NCBI GenBank assembly: GCA_037013685.1
Contig: CM072886.1
Span: 60,752,933-60,816,932 of the forward strand
Direction: 5' to 3'
DNA from: Acridotheres tristis
Taxonomy: Eukaryota; Chordata; Aves; Passeriformes; Sturnidae
DNA length: 64,000 nucleotides
Positions 24,501-35,290 of the stretch are shown in pieces (within the stretch, counting starts at the first letter, position 1; every line of letters begins with the position of its first letter). A program made the translations under genes and the position numbers. Below the pieces are notes generated by a model. It had not been told where the DNA came from. It made no database searches and worked only from the letters and a program-made list of their open reading frames with translations.

Positions 24501-27500
24501 GCATTTGGGTTTAACGACTGTGGAGCTCATAAAAGAGCATGTGTCTTCACAGGGCTTCTCAAATATTTACAGAATGTATTTGGTGTCCCCTGCTAATAAT
24601 AGCCCAATAGGTCCCCAGATAGAGTGTGAGAGACTGAGGCACTCTTGTTCTGGTTGCTATTTCGCAGCCTTGCTTCACAATGCTGAAAGACTCCTCAGTT
24701 CTTGTAAAAGGGTAAGAGACAGGGAAACAGATTGCAGAGGTTCCCGAAGCTGTTATTTTAGGAAACACTGCTTCATCGGTGGAATTGCGCACTTTCTCCA
24801 ACCAGAGTTGTGTGAGGTCCACACTTACTTTTCTTCAATTTACTTGTTGAAATTAAGAATAAAACCTCACAGAAGTGGACAAGTTTGCTAGACAGATTTC
24901 TTGGGTTTACTCCTCTGAAGAGAAAATTACTTGTTTTGATGACAATACATTTCTGACACCAGATGCCAAAACCAGAAAACACTATTTCAAAACTCCCTGT
25001 CCTTGGCAATGAGCCACCCCAGCTAAAGCCCACCTATGCAATTGCCCATAGGGTCAATCCTAAATTACCTGGAGCTACCCAGATTGGAGGAAGGCAGTTT
25101 ATCCCTCATGGTCTGGGGTGATAAGAGAAACAGGCCTTGTGGGAGTGCTGCCCAGGCAGGGACATATAGGAGAAACCATATTTCCTATACCCTTCCTTTG
25201 ATCTCTGACACACACACGCATACACACAGAGTCCCCAGGAGCCTGAAGTTCCCGCTGCAGTAGGAAAAAGAAGCATCAACCTTCTATGAAATCTCTGTGG
25301 GAATAAGGACAAGGGCTTACTTTGTATTGCCCATTCCTGCAGTAACCCAAACACAGTTCTTGTGCAGGGCTCTTATCCTCCCTGCTCAAAAGCCACAGCT
25401 CTGGTCTCTCCCTGGAGACCCTCCAGCATCATATCTGTGGGTCCAGAGGTAGCACCTCAGCTAAGATGGGGTCCAGGGACAAACCTGTGCAGCTGGATGG
25501 GGATACCACTCCTGCCTGCACATCACTGATGCACTCAGGGTGCAGGATCAACAAAACCCAAACTCCTGCCCTAACAGGGGTAATCAGTCCCACTTTCACC
25601 CCTTGTATCCAGCTGCTAACATTAGAGAGAGACCAGGCCTGCCTCAGACGCAACTCTTGTTTGGTGCAACAGGGCAGTTACAGCCTGCAAATGACTTGAC
25701 TGTATGTTCTCTCTCTTTAAGCTTCACTCAAGTCCCACTCAATCTCAGTTTGACTCCAGCGTGCAATTAAATTCTGTCCTAAGTGAGAACTCTTGCGAAC
25801 TGGGCTCAGAAACACAGTTTGCCCAAAGTGTATTTTAGGAGTAGCAAACTGAAGAGAATGGCTGCTGTCAGGCATGGTGCCAAAGGCATCCCCCCAAACT
25901 GAGCTGGGAGATTTTCTCCTTCCACACATGTGCTTTTTGGGTTTTTAGTTTTTTGGTTTTTTTTTTTACCTTCCCCCCCCCCACTTCTTTTTCCTCTTCA
26001 TGATTGCCAGGGAAGGAAGAAGCAGAAGTCACCAGCTGCATTTTGGTGCCAGAAGCATGAACAGCACTGCTCAGTGGTGGCCAGGGTGCTCTGTGGAGCA
26101 CATCTGAGGCTCCAGGAAATCTGGAGCAGGGCCAGTCCTAAAGGAGGCACATCTCTCACCTGTTTTCAAGAGCACAAAGGCAGGCACACCAAGGACAGAA
26201 CCATACTTTGTATGAAAGTCTTGCATAGGATGGCAAGGCAGCCCAAGAGAGATTTGACACATAAGAACATATATAAATGCCCTTTTCTCCTGGCTTTATG
26301 CACAGTCTTCACATCAGGCTGTAAACAAGTACCCTGATGCCAAAATGATGCTTCATTACTTACAGTGCTTTACATACAGCACAGGCACTGCACAGAAACC
26401 ATTTGCAATGCATTTGTTGTCCCCTGCACCATAGTGCTGCTCTGGGCTGAGCCCAGGTTCTTGCTGGGACAGAAATGTATCGACTCAAAAGCCTACAAAG
26501 TGAAATACTCAACAGCCATGGGCCTGCACCCTTCCCCAGAGCACAGCAAGTGGCACACAGGGAAAAGGGAGGAGATTCTTCTAAACAAGTCTAAAAACCA
26601 CCCTTAACAGCCAAAAGACGTGTTAACATTGGCACCAAAAAGAAGCAAGGACGAGTCCGCCAGTTAAGGAAAAACGACATGTAACTGCAGTGGAATTTCT
26701 AGGAATAGCTTCATTTCTCGTCTCCATCAAGAATTCATGTGAAGAGCTGGAAATACAGAGGATGAAGCTAGGCACGCACAGATGTCCCAAGGATGTACTG
26801 AGGGATGTGCCAGGGCAGTTTCTCCAGGCACAGTTCCCTGCAGATGGTTGTTGAGTACATCCATATTAGTCCAAGGGTGTCTCTGCACACCATCTGAAGT
26901 CAAGGATATGGAGCAGGGTTGCACAAGCAGAGGCTGTACAGAGAGTCCCCAAGGCTTTCCCCTTCCCAGTCGCACCCCTTCTTCCCACCTCAACCAGCAC
27001 TGGCAGTCCCACACACAACACGTAGGGACAAGCTCTGACCATCAGCACTGTAGAGTTTGCATTTGATTCACAAGAAGCTGTCTGCCTTAAGCACTCTTCC
27101 ACCACATCCTACAGTGAAAGCTACTCACTTTGGGCTGCTGCTGCCTGATCCTCTTGGGCAGGTCCCTTTGCTTAACTCTTTTCACTCACTTGGTCACCAT
27201 TGGCTTCCACCTAAATCCCAAAAGTTCCTACCATCAGTCTTCACTATCTGGGAGCACTTATCTACTGGCATCCCATAGGACACCCTAAGGCCTACAATAC
27301 TAGGAAGAACAGATCCAAAAATGTGTGCAAGAGGAGACATCTGAATCCAAATTGCACCTGCTTCCAAACTAGCCAAGCTGAGTCTCCAAGGACATTACCA
27401 TAAAGCAGCCTATGTCATCACAGACTGGAAGACTTCCAGACTGTGGCTATTTAGGTACTGGATCCACTATGCTTTGGTCCCTCCCATCCAAACCAGTATG

Positions 27501-30500
27501 ACCTGTAGCAGCGTGGGGAGACATGCTCTTGGGTGATTCAACCTTCTCCATTCCCAGTTCTAAAAGGAAACCTTGGAACAGCCCAATGCTCCATTTCAGC
27601 TCAGTTCTTCTGGAGGCAATAAACATATGCATGAGTGTGAAAGTGAACACATAAGGAAGATGGGAATTGCAGAACATACATGAATACACTTGTGGTTTCT
27701 GTGCATTTGATTCACGACGGTTAAAGCATCACCAAGCACATCCCAGCAGCGTTTAGCAAACCAAGAGCCATTCCTGGTTACTAGATACAGTAATTTTCTA
27801 CACAGATACTGTGATTTGTCCTTCAGAAAACTTCACAGCCTTGTCATGAATCTCTATGATTTACAGTACCTGCTGCTAGCCGGAGCTCACAGATGGAGCG
27901 CCAGTACTCCAGACTGACAATACGCAGCCAGTAACGCTGAGCAGGGATGTGTCACCTCTATAAAGGTTGAAAATAGGACAAAAATATCAAAGAACAGAAC
28001 AAACTTCTGATAGAGGCTATTTTAGTCCTCTAATCTGAATATTCAGGCTTAATTTGATATTTTACACGGGGCAAATTAGACATCCACAAAATGACACGAG
28101 ATGGTTTGGCACTGCTGAGTATTCTGGGTTTGTATTTCTTCTGTCAGCACACTTAGTCACTTGTTATTTCATGGTCAACTTACGGGTATCTTTCCAGGGA
28201 GGTAGCAAGGAAGGGAACATATCTTAAAAAGATATTAATTTAAATTCCCTCAAGAGACTGTTCTTTCCCACTTACGTATGCAAGTTTGCTTAACTAGGTT
28301 GCCTGCCATTTTCAAACACCAGAATTTCAATTTATCTACCAAATTAAACAGTCACCTTTGTACTCCAGGGGAAAGCTGCACAGAGGGAGGAAAAGGGGGA
28401 AAACACGTACACGTGGGCACACATGCACACTTTCCTGGCTTTTAGAAATAAGGAATAACTTTTTTTGTTATAACAGCATCAGATCATCTAGAAGAAAAAT
28501 AAGTAATAACCTAATTGTGGGATTAACCAGTTAGATTTTTAGCTGTTCCAGCAAGGGTACAGGATGCTCAGAAGGGAACATACAACTGACTATCAGGGGA
28601 AGTTTCTACCACATCAGTACTGTGAGCCAGCACTTCTCCGTTTGTGGCACAGCCTGAAAGGGACTGCATGCTTGTCTGTCATGAGCAGATCACTTAAGAA
28701 GTGATGAGAAACATTTCTAAAGGAATGATGAAGAGTGTCAAAACATTTTAAGTGTTAAAAGCAACAAAAGATTTGATTTAGAATTTTATTCATCTATCCA
28801 GCCAGAACTATTGTCATCAAGGATGCCTGAATCTTCTCAAAAAAATTTTAACTTCTTTTTCTTCTTTCTCCCTCTACTAAATTTTAAAAATATTCCTATA
28901 ATTACCAAACCAACGACAGGAAATTAGGATCAAGGAAACTGAACCCTCCTAGTAGCCAATGCAAATTCTAGCAGACTTGCTGACACACATTAGAAGACAG
29001 AGAAACTATTGACGTTAAGAAGTGATAGAAAGTTCTCAGCAGCCTCTTACAGGTGATCTTCTCAAGGAGATGATCCATGCATGTCATGCACATGCTCACT
29101 TTACACATTAAAAAAAAAAAAAAAATCACAAAAGAGGCCAGGACAACTTCCAGTCCCACCTCATCAGCATGACCCCAGCAACAGCTCAGTTTTAGCATTG
29201 ATAAGCAGAACTCTGCAGGATGGCATCCTCACCGAAGGAGGCTGAGACCATGCAGGGGACACCACACCTGTTCAACACAACTCTGTGCCTGAAGGGCCAT
29301 GTTTTGTGGAAGGGGAACTGCAGGGCTTGGTCTCCATCACTGCATGCACGTGAGAGTGCATGGACACAGCCATGGCAACCACTCAGCAATTTCAGGTTAA
29401 AAGGGAGGACTGAAAAGCATAGCAAATGGTCAGGATAAACAGACCTTTATTTTATCAGAACATATCTAATAAGCAAAACTACAATGACTACACCAATACC
29501 AGCAGCTGGCCTCCAGCTTTCTTTCAAATGCTACCTTCACAAAATCAGAGCTTTTCCCAGCTGAGAAAGTAAGCAAGTCAAGTTTGCCCCACGACTAACC
29601 TGGTGCGGACTTGGGAACACATTGCTAAGCTCTCATTGAGGGAGAAAGTAGTGCTTGTGCACGAGATTTGGATCCTGGGGCACTCTGGTCCCACAGGAGT
29701 TTGGAGAGGCAGCAAACATCAGTCACAATCTAATTGCTTGAGAATAAGATTCAGGTCATGAAAGGGATCTCAGCTAGAGACACGTCTTAGAAGAGCTCTG
29801 CATCTTCTAAAAAACTTAAAGGAATTGGTTTTTCCTAGGAAGAATGCAGATTTTTAGTGACCTATTTCCATAAACATAAGAACCAAAAGGAAGTTGTATT
29901 ACAGTTTTCTGTTCTCTTTACATCTTTTACTTCTCATTTCCTCTCACACACTGGAAACTCCCTTCTAATTAACTTCTAAAACAAAAAAAAACAACAAAAA
30001 GCACCATACACAGAAATAAAGAAAAGGGGAGTCTTGAAGCTGGTATCACATGCATCCAAGACAGGCAGAAGCTTTTGTCAGGAGACTAACAGATCAGTCA
30101 AACATGGGACTACTCATTTTTATAACTCCCATCAGGAGCCTTCTTGCCCTGACAAGCCTTCATTGTGCTCTCTGCAGGCAGCAGCCAGTGCAGACCTCCA
30201 GCATCTGATGAACCCAAAAGGATCAGTGGCTGGAGGGGAAAGGGGACAAGAAGGGTGACCCTCCTAAATAACTTTTGCAAAGTGACTCATCCTTTCACTG
30301 ACAGCATTAACATCTCTGTTCCTGCCAGCTGGGCAGCTGCTCCAGCCCTCGGAACAGTGAGGGAATGTTTTGTTCCAGAGATGGGTAAAGGGGGGGCGCA
30401 GAGGAACAACCCTTCTGTGTGCATGTGAGCGTGCATGTGTAATTGCAGTATGATTTCAGCTATTTTGACCTAATAAGAGTTATTGCATTAGTCACCAGCC

Positions 30501-31924
30501 CTGGTACAAACAGATGGGTTTGCAAGAATATAAAACAGAAGGGGAAAAACGATATGAGAGATGCCACAGTCTCCAGGGCAAAAGGACATCCTGGCCATGG
30601 GAGTTGAGGAGGTCCCACACAGTACAGCCCCACTGAGAGCAGCTGGCCCACAGCACCTGGTGGCATCCCACCTCTCTGCAATCAAGTGCCAGGAGACCCC
30701 ATCCTTCATCCAAACAACTAGACTTAACACTCGTGCTGAAAAAGTTTCTCATGCAAAAGAAAAAGCACAGCTGATGTTGTACAATGGTTTCTTTAAAACC
30801 CTCCATATTTTTGTCTCATTGTAGGATCAGCTTTCAGATCTTCATCCTAAAGTTGCAGTACAAGTCAGTAAGGCTTGCTTGGGACACAGATTGCCTGGTT
30901 TTGCTCATACTTGGTGCCTGGCTAAAGAAAAAGGTGTGGCAACACAAAAATCAGCCTTCCTACCCTCTGAAGCATCTAGATTAACCAAACATAAGCCTCA
31001 GGTCCACAAGCTTGAGCCCACCAACCTTAGGAACGTAGATTCAGTGCATCTGGAGCACTGTTCCCACAGCCAATATTTACTTTTCCAAACTAGAGCAGGA
31101 AGGCTTTGCCATCATTCATGGAAACATGGGCAGTTCTGTACTAAAAATACTTTCTAGCCTTCCCCCTTTCCTCCTCCCTACAGCATTTCCTATTTTCTTT
31201 CCAAAAGCTTTGCATAGGCCTCTGCAGACTCTGCTGCCAAGAGGGACTGGACACACACACACATCTTTCCTGCCTGGCTCCAGCAATATTCCTGCCATCC
31301 ATGCAAAAATTCTTCTTCACCCAAGAGCTCTGTCCAAGTCTGCAGGAAACTCCCATTGGCCTCTACCTTGGAGTATCAATTCTAAAAACTCTCCTCTGAA
31401 GCCTCTGACTTCCTCACCCTATCCCTCTGTTTTTACTCTTTGCCTCAGCACCTTTCATTAAACCAGTGCAATCAATGCAACATTCCAGGCACCTGCACCA
31501 GAGCATTCACCAAAACACAGGGACAGCCATTCCTGCACAGGGCTGAAGGTGGGATGTGACAGCAGGGAAGGGGGTTCAGTTCTAAGCACAAGAAGCCCAT
31601 GGACCAGAACATCTAATATTTGTGGGCCACCTCTTCCCAAAAAGATGGGAGCTGGGAACACTGGCAATAGGCCTAAATGTGGACCGTGAGCTGCAGCGTG
31701 CAGGGAGAGGGAGGGGGAAGCTTCTTGTGCTAAATTGCAGGTCTGAACATCAGTGACAGCAACCCCAGTCGATGAAAACTTGCAAGAACCTGCCCAAGCA
31801 CATACATTTTCATTTTGAAATAAAGAGAACAAATTTGGGAGCATAAAGGTTTTAAATCGTTGATTGGAAGATTTGCATGTAGACAGAGAATTGTTTTCTT
31901 CTCCTGGCTCACTGGGTAGCAAAA
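21596..31924. other. Non-coding unique DNA, no gene seen
   Basis: No exon, RNA gene or transposon is recognised. Visible features are a weak CTCF-like site at 22049-22062 (tcagcggatggcgc), a C- and G-rich patch at 22440-22760 with a few CpGs, a T/C tract at 25933-25982, an A16 run at 29110-29125, and an alternating purine-pyrimidine patch near 30417-30441 (tgtgtgcatgtgagcgtgcatgtgt, with breaks). Many short frames overlap on both strands at 24000-24600 and 30460-31360 and are mutually exclusive, as expected of chance frames. Confidence 0.6.
25933..25982. repeat. T/G-T11-C10 simple tract
   Basis: A T-rich run with GG interruptions leads into T11 (25957-25967), then ACCTT, then C10 (25973-25982). 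This is low-complexity DNA, and the minus-strand Lys/Gly-rich frame over it (25868-26101) is an artefact. Confidence 0.88.
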
Positions 31925-32180
31925 CAGAAAAATTATGTGTAATTAAATGGAAACAGTATCAATTAGCTGTGATTCTCCAAGCTGTGGAATGAGTAAACCA
32001 ATAAGGAAAGACTGTTCTTGTCCTCTGGCAGCCTCTTCATGTCAAGATTATTCTGAAGATATCTTAAATCCACTTAAGCATGAACTATGCAAACAAATTT
32101 TAAAAGAAATCAGTGCAGGTGGAGGGTTATTTACTAGCCAGTGTATTACTCAATCAAACATATCCTGAGGAATTAACTTG
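31925..32180. promoter_or_regulatory. Candidate distal regulatory element, AT-rich
   Basis: The segment carries TAATTAAA (31940-31947), CAATTAG (31960-31966), a perfect 10-bp palindrome AAGATATCTT (32056-32065), an octamer-like ATGCAAAC (32087-32094) and a CAGGTG E-box (32116-32121). It has no repeat similarity and low CpG. A 73-codon plus-strand frame (31947-32168) spans it but matches no family I know. The call rests on motif density alone. Chance occurrence in AT-rich DNA is the main alternative. Confidence 0.28.
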
Positions 32181-32878
32181 ATTGCCAGTACTTGAGTTCA
32201 TTTCATTAACATTACATCTTTGTCCTCCTTGAGTTATGCCCCTGAAGTTTAAAGACTAATCTAGATAGGGACAGGCTTATCTTTTACCACTATAGAAAGT
32301 GGCCTTTGGGTCAACACTTTCAGATACTCCTAGAAAAAGGACACACACAAGGACAGCAAAAGTCAACAAGTTACTGTATCCAGTGCACACAAAATCCTGA
32401 GCTTTAAAACAGGCAGACTCCACAAAGATGTTGCCTGTAAGTCCCATTGCACAGTAACAAATTCTGAATGAAGCAGTGTTTTATTATAGACTCATTTTCC
32501 CCTCTGAGATATTGTTAAGTCAGAAATTGCATCACTTAAATCTATTAAGTAACTATAAGAGCAGCTTGCTTCTCATAATCTAAAAGTAGTAGTGTGAGAC
32601 TGAGTGCACAGATCAGCAACGATTAATATTCCTGGTTTATATTAGTGTTTCACACAAGAACAGAGTTGGACCTGAATTTGATGTAGACAGATTCTTCCAA
32701 TAGCTCTCATTCATGAGAATAATTGCTGACCCCTGAAGGAGATAATTTAACGCTTTGTGGTGCAAATCCAACATATCTACTCAGACTTCTACAGGACAGA
32801 CATCCACCAAAACACCATCAGCACATTGTTCTTCCATTTTTTTATGCATATATTTAGGCTCAGCACCAAAGGGGCTGT

Positions 32879-32910
32879 CACACACACACACACACAAAAA
32901 AAAAAAAAAA
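32879..32910. repeat. (CA)9(A)15 microsatellite
   Basis: Nine CA units (32879-32896) run straight into A15 (32896-32910). A CA repeat next to a poly-A run can mark the tail of an old retroposed copy. I see no recognisable body for one upstream on the plus strand. Confidence 0.93.
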
Positions 32911-33299
32911 GGAAGTAACTTGGCTGAGTCACCATTTGAAGCCATTTCATAGTACTGTGACCTCTGAAATAACAGCAACTTCTTCCTGTCCCAGGGATGA
33001 TTTGTTTCAGTTTGGTTTTCTTGAGAACTTGATATTAACACACCCCAACTAAAGCTTTTTCTTCGGAGCGAACAAATGGTAGCTTGCATTCTCTAAAACC
33101 TGGGGATTTGTGGGAGTATCAAGAGTGCACCTTGGACCTGAAAGGAACAGAAAGTGTGTGTGGCCAAGAGGAACCTCTTCTACATAACAAGGTTAGCCCA
33201 ATACCATGTGTTTGCCCATTCTCCACCACAGTGTGACCCTTGGCCTTCCTCCAGGCAGGGAACATGCCACCTCCATAGCACCTGTCAGCACCCTTTCAA

Positions 33300-33460
33300 A
33301 CTATTTGTCAAGTAGTTATTTGTGAATAATTCTTTTAGTGCTGACACATTTTGTAAGTCGGCTGAAGATAATTAACAAATAGGGAAAAAAGTACAATTGT
33401 GTAGTAGAATAATTTATTGCTAATTATTCTCTCAGGTCTAAGAGAGCTGCTGACCTTCTC
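33300..33460. promoter_or_regulatory. Candidate AT-rich element with inverted repeat
   Basis: The perfect arms GAATAATT (33407-33414) and AATTATTC (33422-33429) flank a 7-base loop, and each contains a homeodomain-like AATT core. GATAATTAAC lies upstream at about 33367-33376. The segment is free of transposon similarity. The motifs suit an enhancer, but AT-rich DNA yields such repeats by chance. Confidence 0.22.
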
Positions 33461-35029
33461 GATACATTCCTTTTAGTTAAATGAGTACAAACAGATGCTG
33501 ACCTTCATCAAAACAGCACTGATAGATTTCCTGAGGAAACACAAATGAGAGTGTAAAGACATGACCAAACATATCCCAGCCAGTCGTACATTAGTCATGA
33601 AGAGCATTTTCCAAAGTGCTCATTTGGTTCTAATGCTTTGTGTTTGGGAGGGGAGTAAAGGGCACATCACACCTCTGACAACTCAAGTGCAATGGTTTTG
33701 GAGTTGAGCAATTGAAAACCCAAGGACATAAAACAAGAGGATATTTCAGATATTTTATACATTGCTTTGCTTTTTTTTTTTTTGTCAAGACAGCTTCTGG
33801 ACTATTGTTACTCATCATTTGCATGAAGTTTTAAGCTAGGGACAGTAAGAACTGTGAGTTTGAAATGTGACACCACACATCACAATTTAATGAGGCCTCT
33901 AGGGCTACGTGCAACACAGCCTCATTCCCTCTGCACGTACAAACACACTCAGATGGTGAATCAGAACCGAGAGCATCTTGCAAAGCACCCTAGGGCTTTA
34001 TTTAAAGGAAAAAAACCCTGCAATTTGTCAAAAGCACTACGGCTCCCTGGAAAGAATGGGATAGTCTTCCTGAGTATTTGTGCTCGTGGAGACTTAGAGA
34101 TCCTTGTCAGGAGTGGAAAATGGAATCATTCTGGTTTTTAATCCTGAGCAGCAAGTAATTTTAACAGCAAGGTTTCTACAAAATCATTTTTCTTGACCTG
34201 AAAGGGTACACACATACAGCCTCCAACAGATGTGAAAAGCAGTTAAGTCAGTATAGATGTTCCATTCAAGGCCCTCCTGAACAGAGATGCCAGTGCTACA
34301 TAAAGACAGGTATTCATAGCATCCTCTTAGAGCAATTCCAGCCATCCAACTTTGACATTATTCACAGCAGCTCAACTAAGAAATACAAGATTCCTCTGCA
34401 GTCCCTGGAGCGAGGAGACTGACCAAGCACAACTGCGACTACCCATGCTAGACTAGAGTGGGATGGGTGAGTGAGGACCACTGCTCCCTGTCAAGAACTT
34501 TTTGAGATACAAGTCAGTGACCTGTGTGCAACAGACAAGAAACACAAGCAAACCAGTTGAAACCAGCTAACAGGCTATAATCAGGCACTTCAGGGAGCTC
34601 TGAAATGAAATGGCCAAAACATCATATATCCTTTTCCCTGGCTGCTGGGGTGAAGAAAGAATCAGAATTACAATAATAAACTTTTCCTTTTAGTCTTTAG
34701 GGATGAACTGACAAAAAAACAGCAAAAAAAACCCCACAAATCCCAGTTTCCTTCGAAGGCTCCCCAGAGCCCCATGTATTTCACCTACTTGCTTGTGCAC
34801 ACTCAAAAAGCTGAAAATACTAACTTTGATCTAGCACAGAAGTCATTAATTACAGAAGAGAAACTAATCTTTATCTTTCAATTTTCACAGCCCTATCTCT
34901 CTGCAGGCTCTGCAGCTATGATACACACATAACCTACAGGAGATCTCTGTTTTTCCAAGTACAAGTAAACTGCCAGCAGTACTTGCTGCCCCTCATTATG
35001 GAAGTTAGTACCAAACTCTATTCCTTACA
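33461..35029. other. Non-coding unique DNA, no gene seen
   Basis: Nothing coding is recognised. A T13 run lies near 33771-33783, and an A-rich patch near 34711-34736 (acaaaaaaacagcaaaaaaa). The stretch ends where the CR1 copy begins. Confidence 0.65.
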
Positions 35030-35290
35030 CATGGAATCATGGAACGTTAAGGGTTGGAAGGGGACCTTAATGATCATCTAGTCCCGACTCCCTTTCCATG
35101 GACAGGGACACTTCCCACTAGGCCAGGTTGCACAAGGCCTTTTCCAACCTGGTGTTGTACATTGCCAGGGATGCGGCATTCATAACCTTCCTGGGCAACG
35201 TGTTCCAGGAACTAACCACCCTCATAGTAAAGAATTTCTTCATAATAACTATCCTTAATTTCCCCTCCTCATGTTTGTGAATAATCTGAC
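35030..35290 (-). mobile_element. CR1 LINE, 5'-truncated 3' end
   Basis: On the minus strand this is the 3' end of a CR1 non-LTR retrotransposon, seen as its reverse complement. The block ggttggaaggggaccttaa at 35051-35069 and the segment cagggacacttcccactagg are hallmark 3'-UTR sequence of the family. The extreme 3' end carries two 8-bp units, CATGGAAT and CATGGAAC (35030-35045), matching the octamer tail on which CR1 elements terminate. The copy keeps the last part of ORF2 and the whole 3' UTR, and lacks everything upstream, the usual 5' truncation. It is moderately diverged, so it is an old insertion and not mobile by itself. The left edge is well fixed by the octamers. The right edge is approximate. 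Confidence 0.93.
35118..35280 (-). pseudogene. CR1 ORF2 C-terminal remnant (reverse transcriptase tail)
   Basis: The minus-strand frame encodes the C-terminal tail that follows the reverse-transcriptase domain in CR1 ORF2. It reads KKFFTMRVVSSWNTLPRKVM, and later SLAMYNTRLEKALCNLA, before the TAG stop at 35118-35120. The FF-x-RVV-x-x-WN-x-LP pattern and the terminal L-x-x-AL-x-NL are typical of this family's end. The original stop appears to be kept. The frame stays open upstream to 35339, beyond where similarity fades. With only about 50 codons left, and the endonuclease and polymerase domains missing, it is a non-functional fragment. Confidence 0.88.

Noticed and set aside
24552..24712. Possible exon between a cttcacag acceptor-like and an AAGGGTAAGA donor-like site
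   Set aside because: The encoded peptide resembles no family I know, and such splice-like words are frequent by chance. Without spliced transcript data it cannot be supported.
31458..31922. 154-codon open frame, minus strand
   Set aside because: No domain recognised and other frames are open over the same bases; looks compositional.
32851..32872. Half of a REST/RE1 site (ctcagcacc)
   Set aside because: The right half-site with GGACAG is absent.
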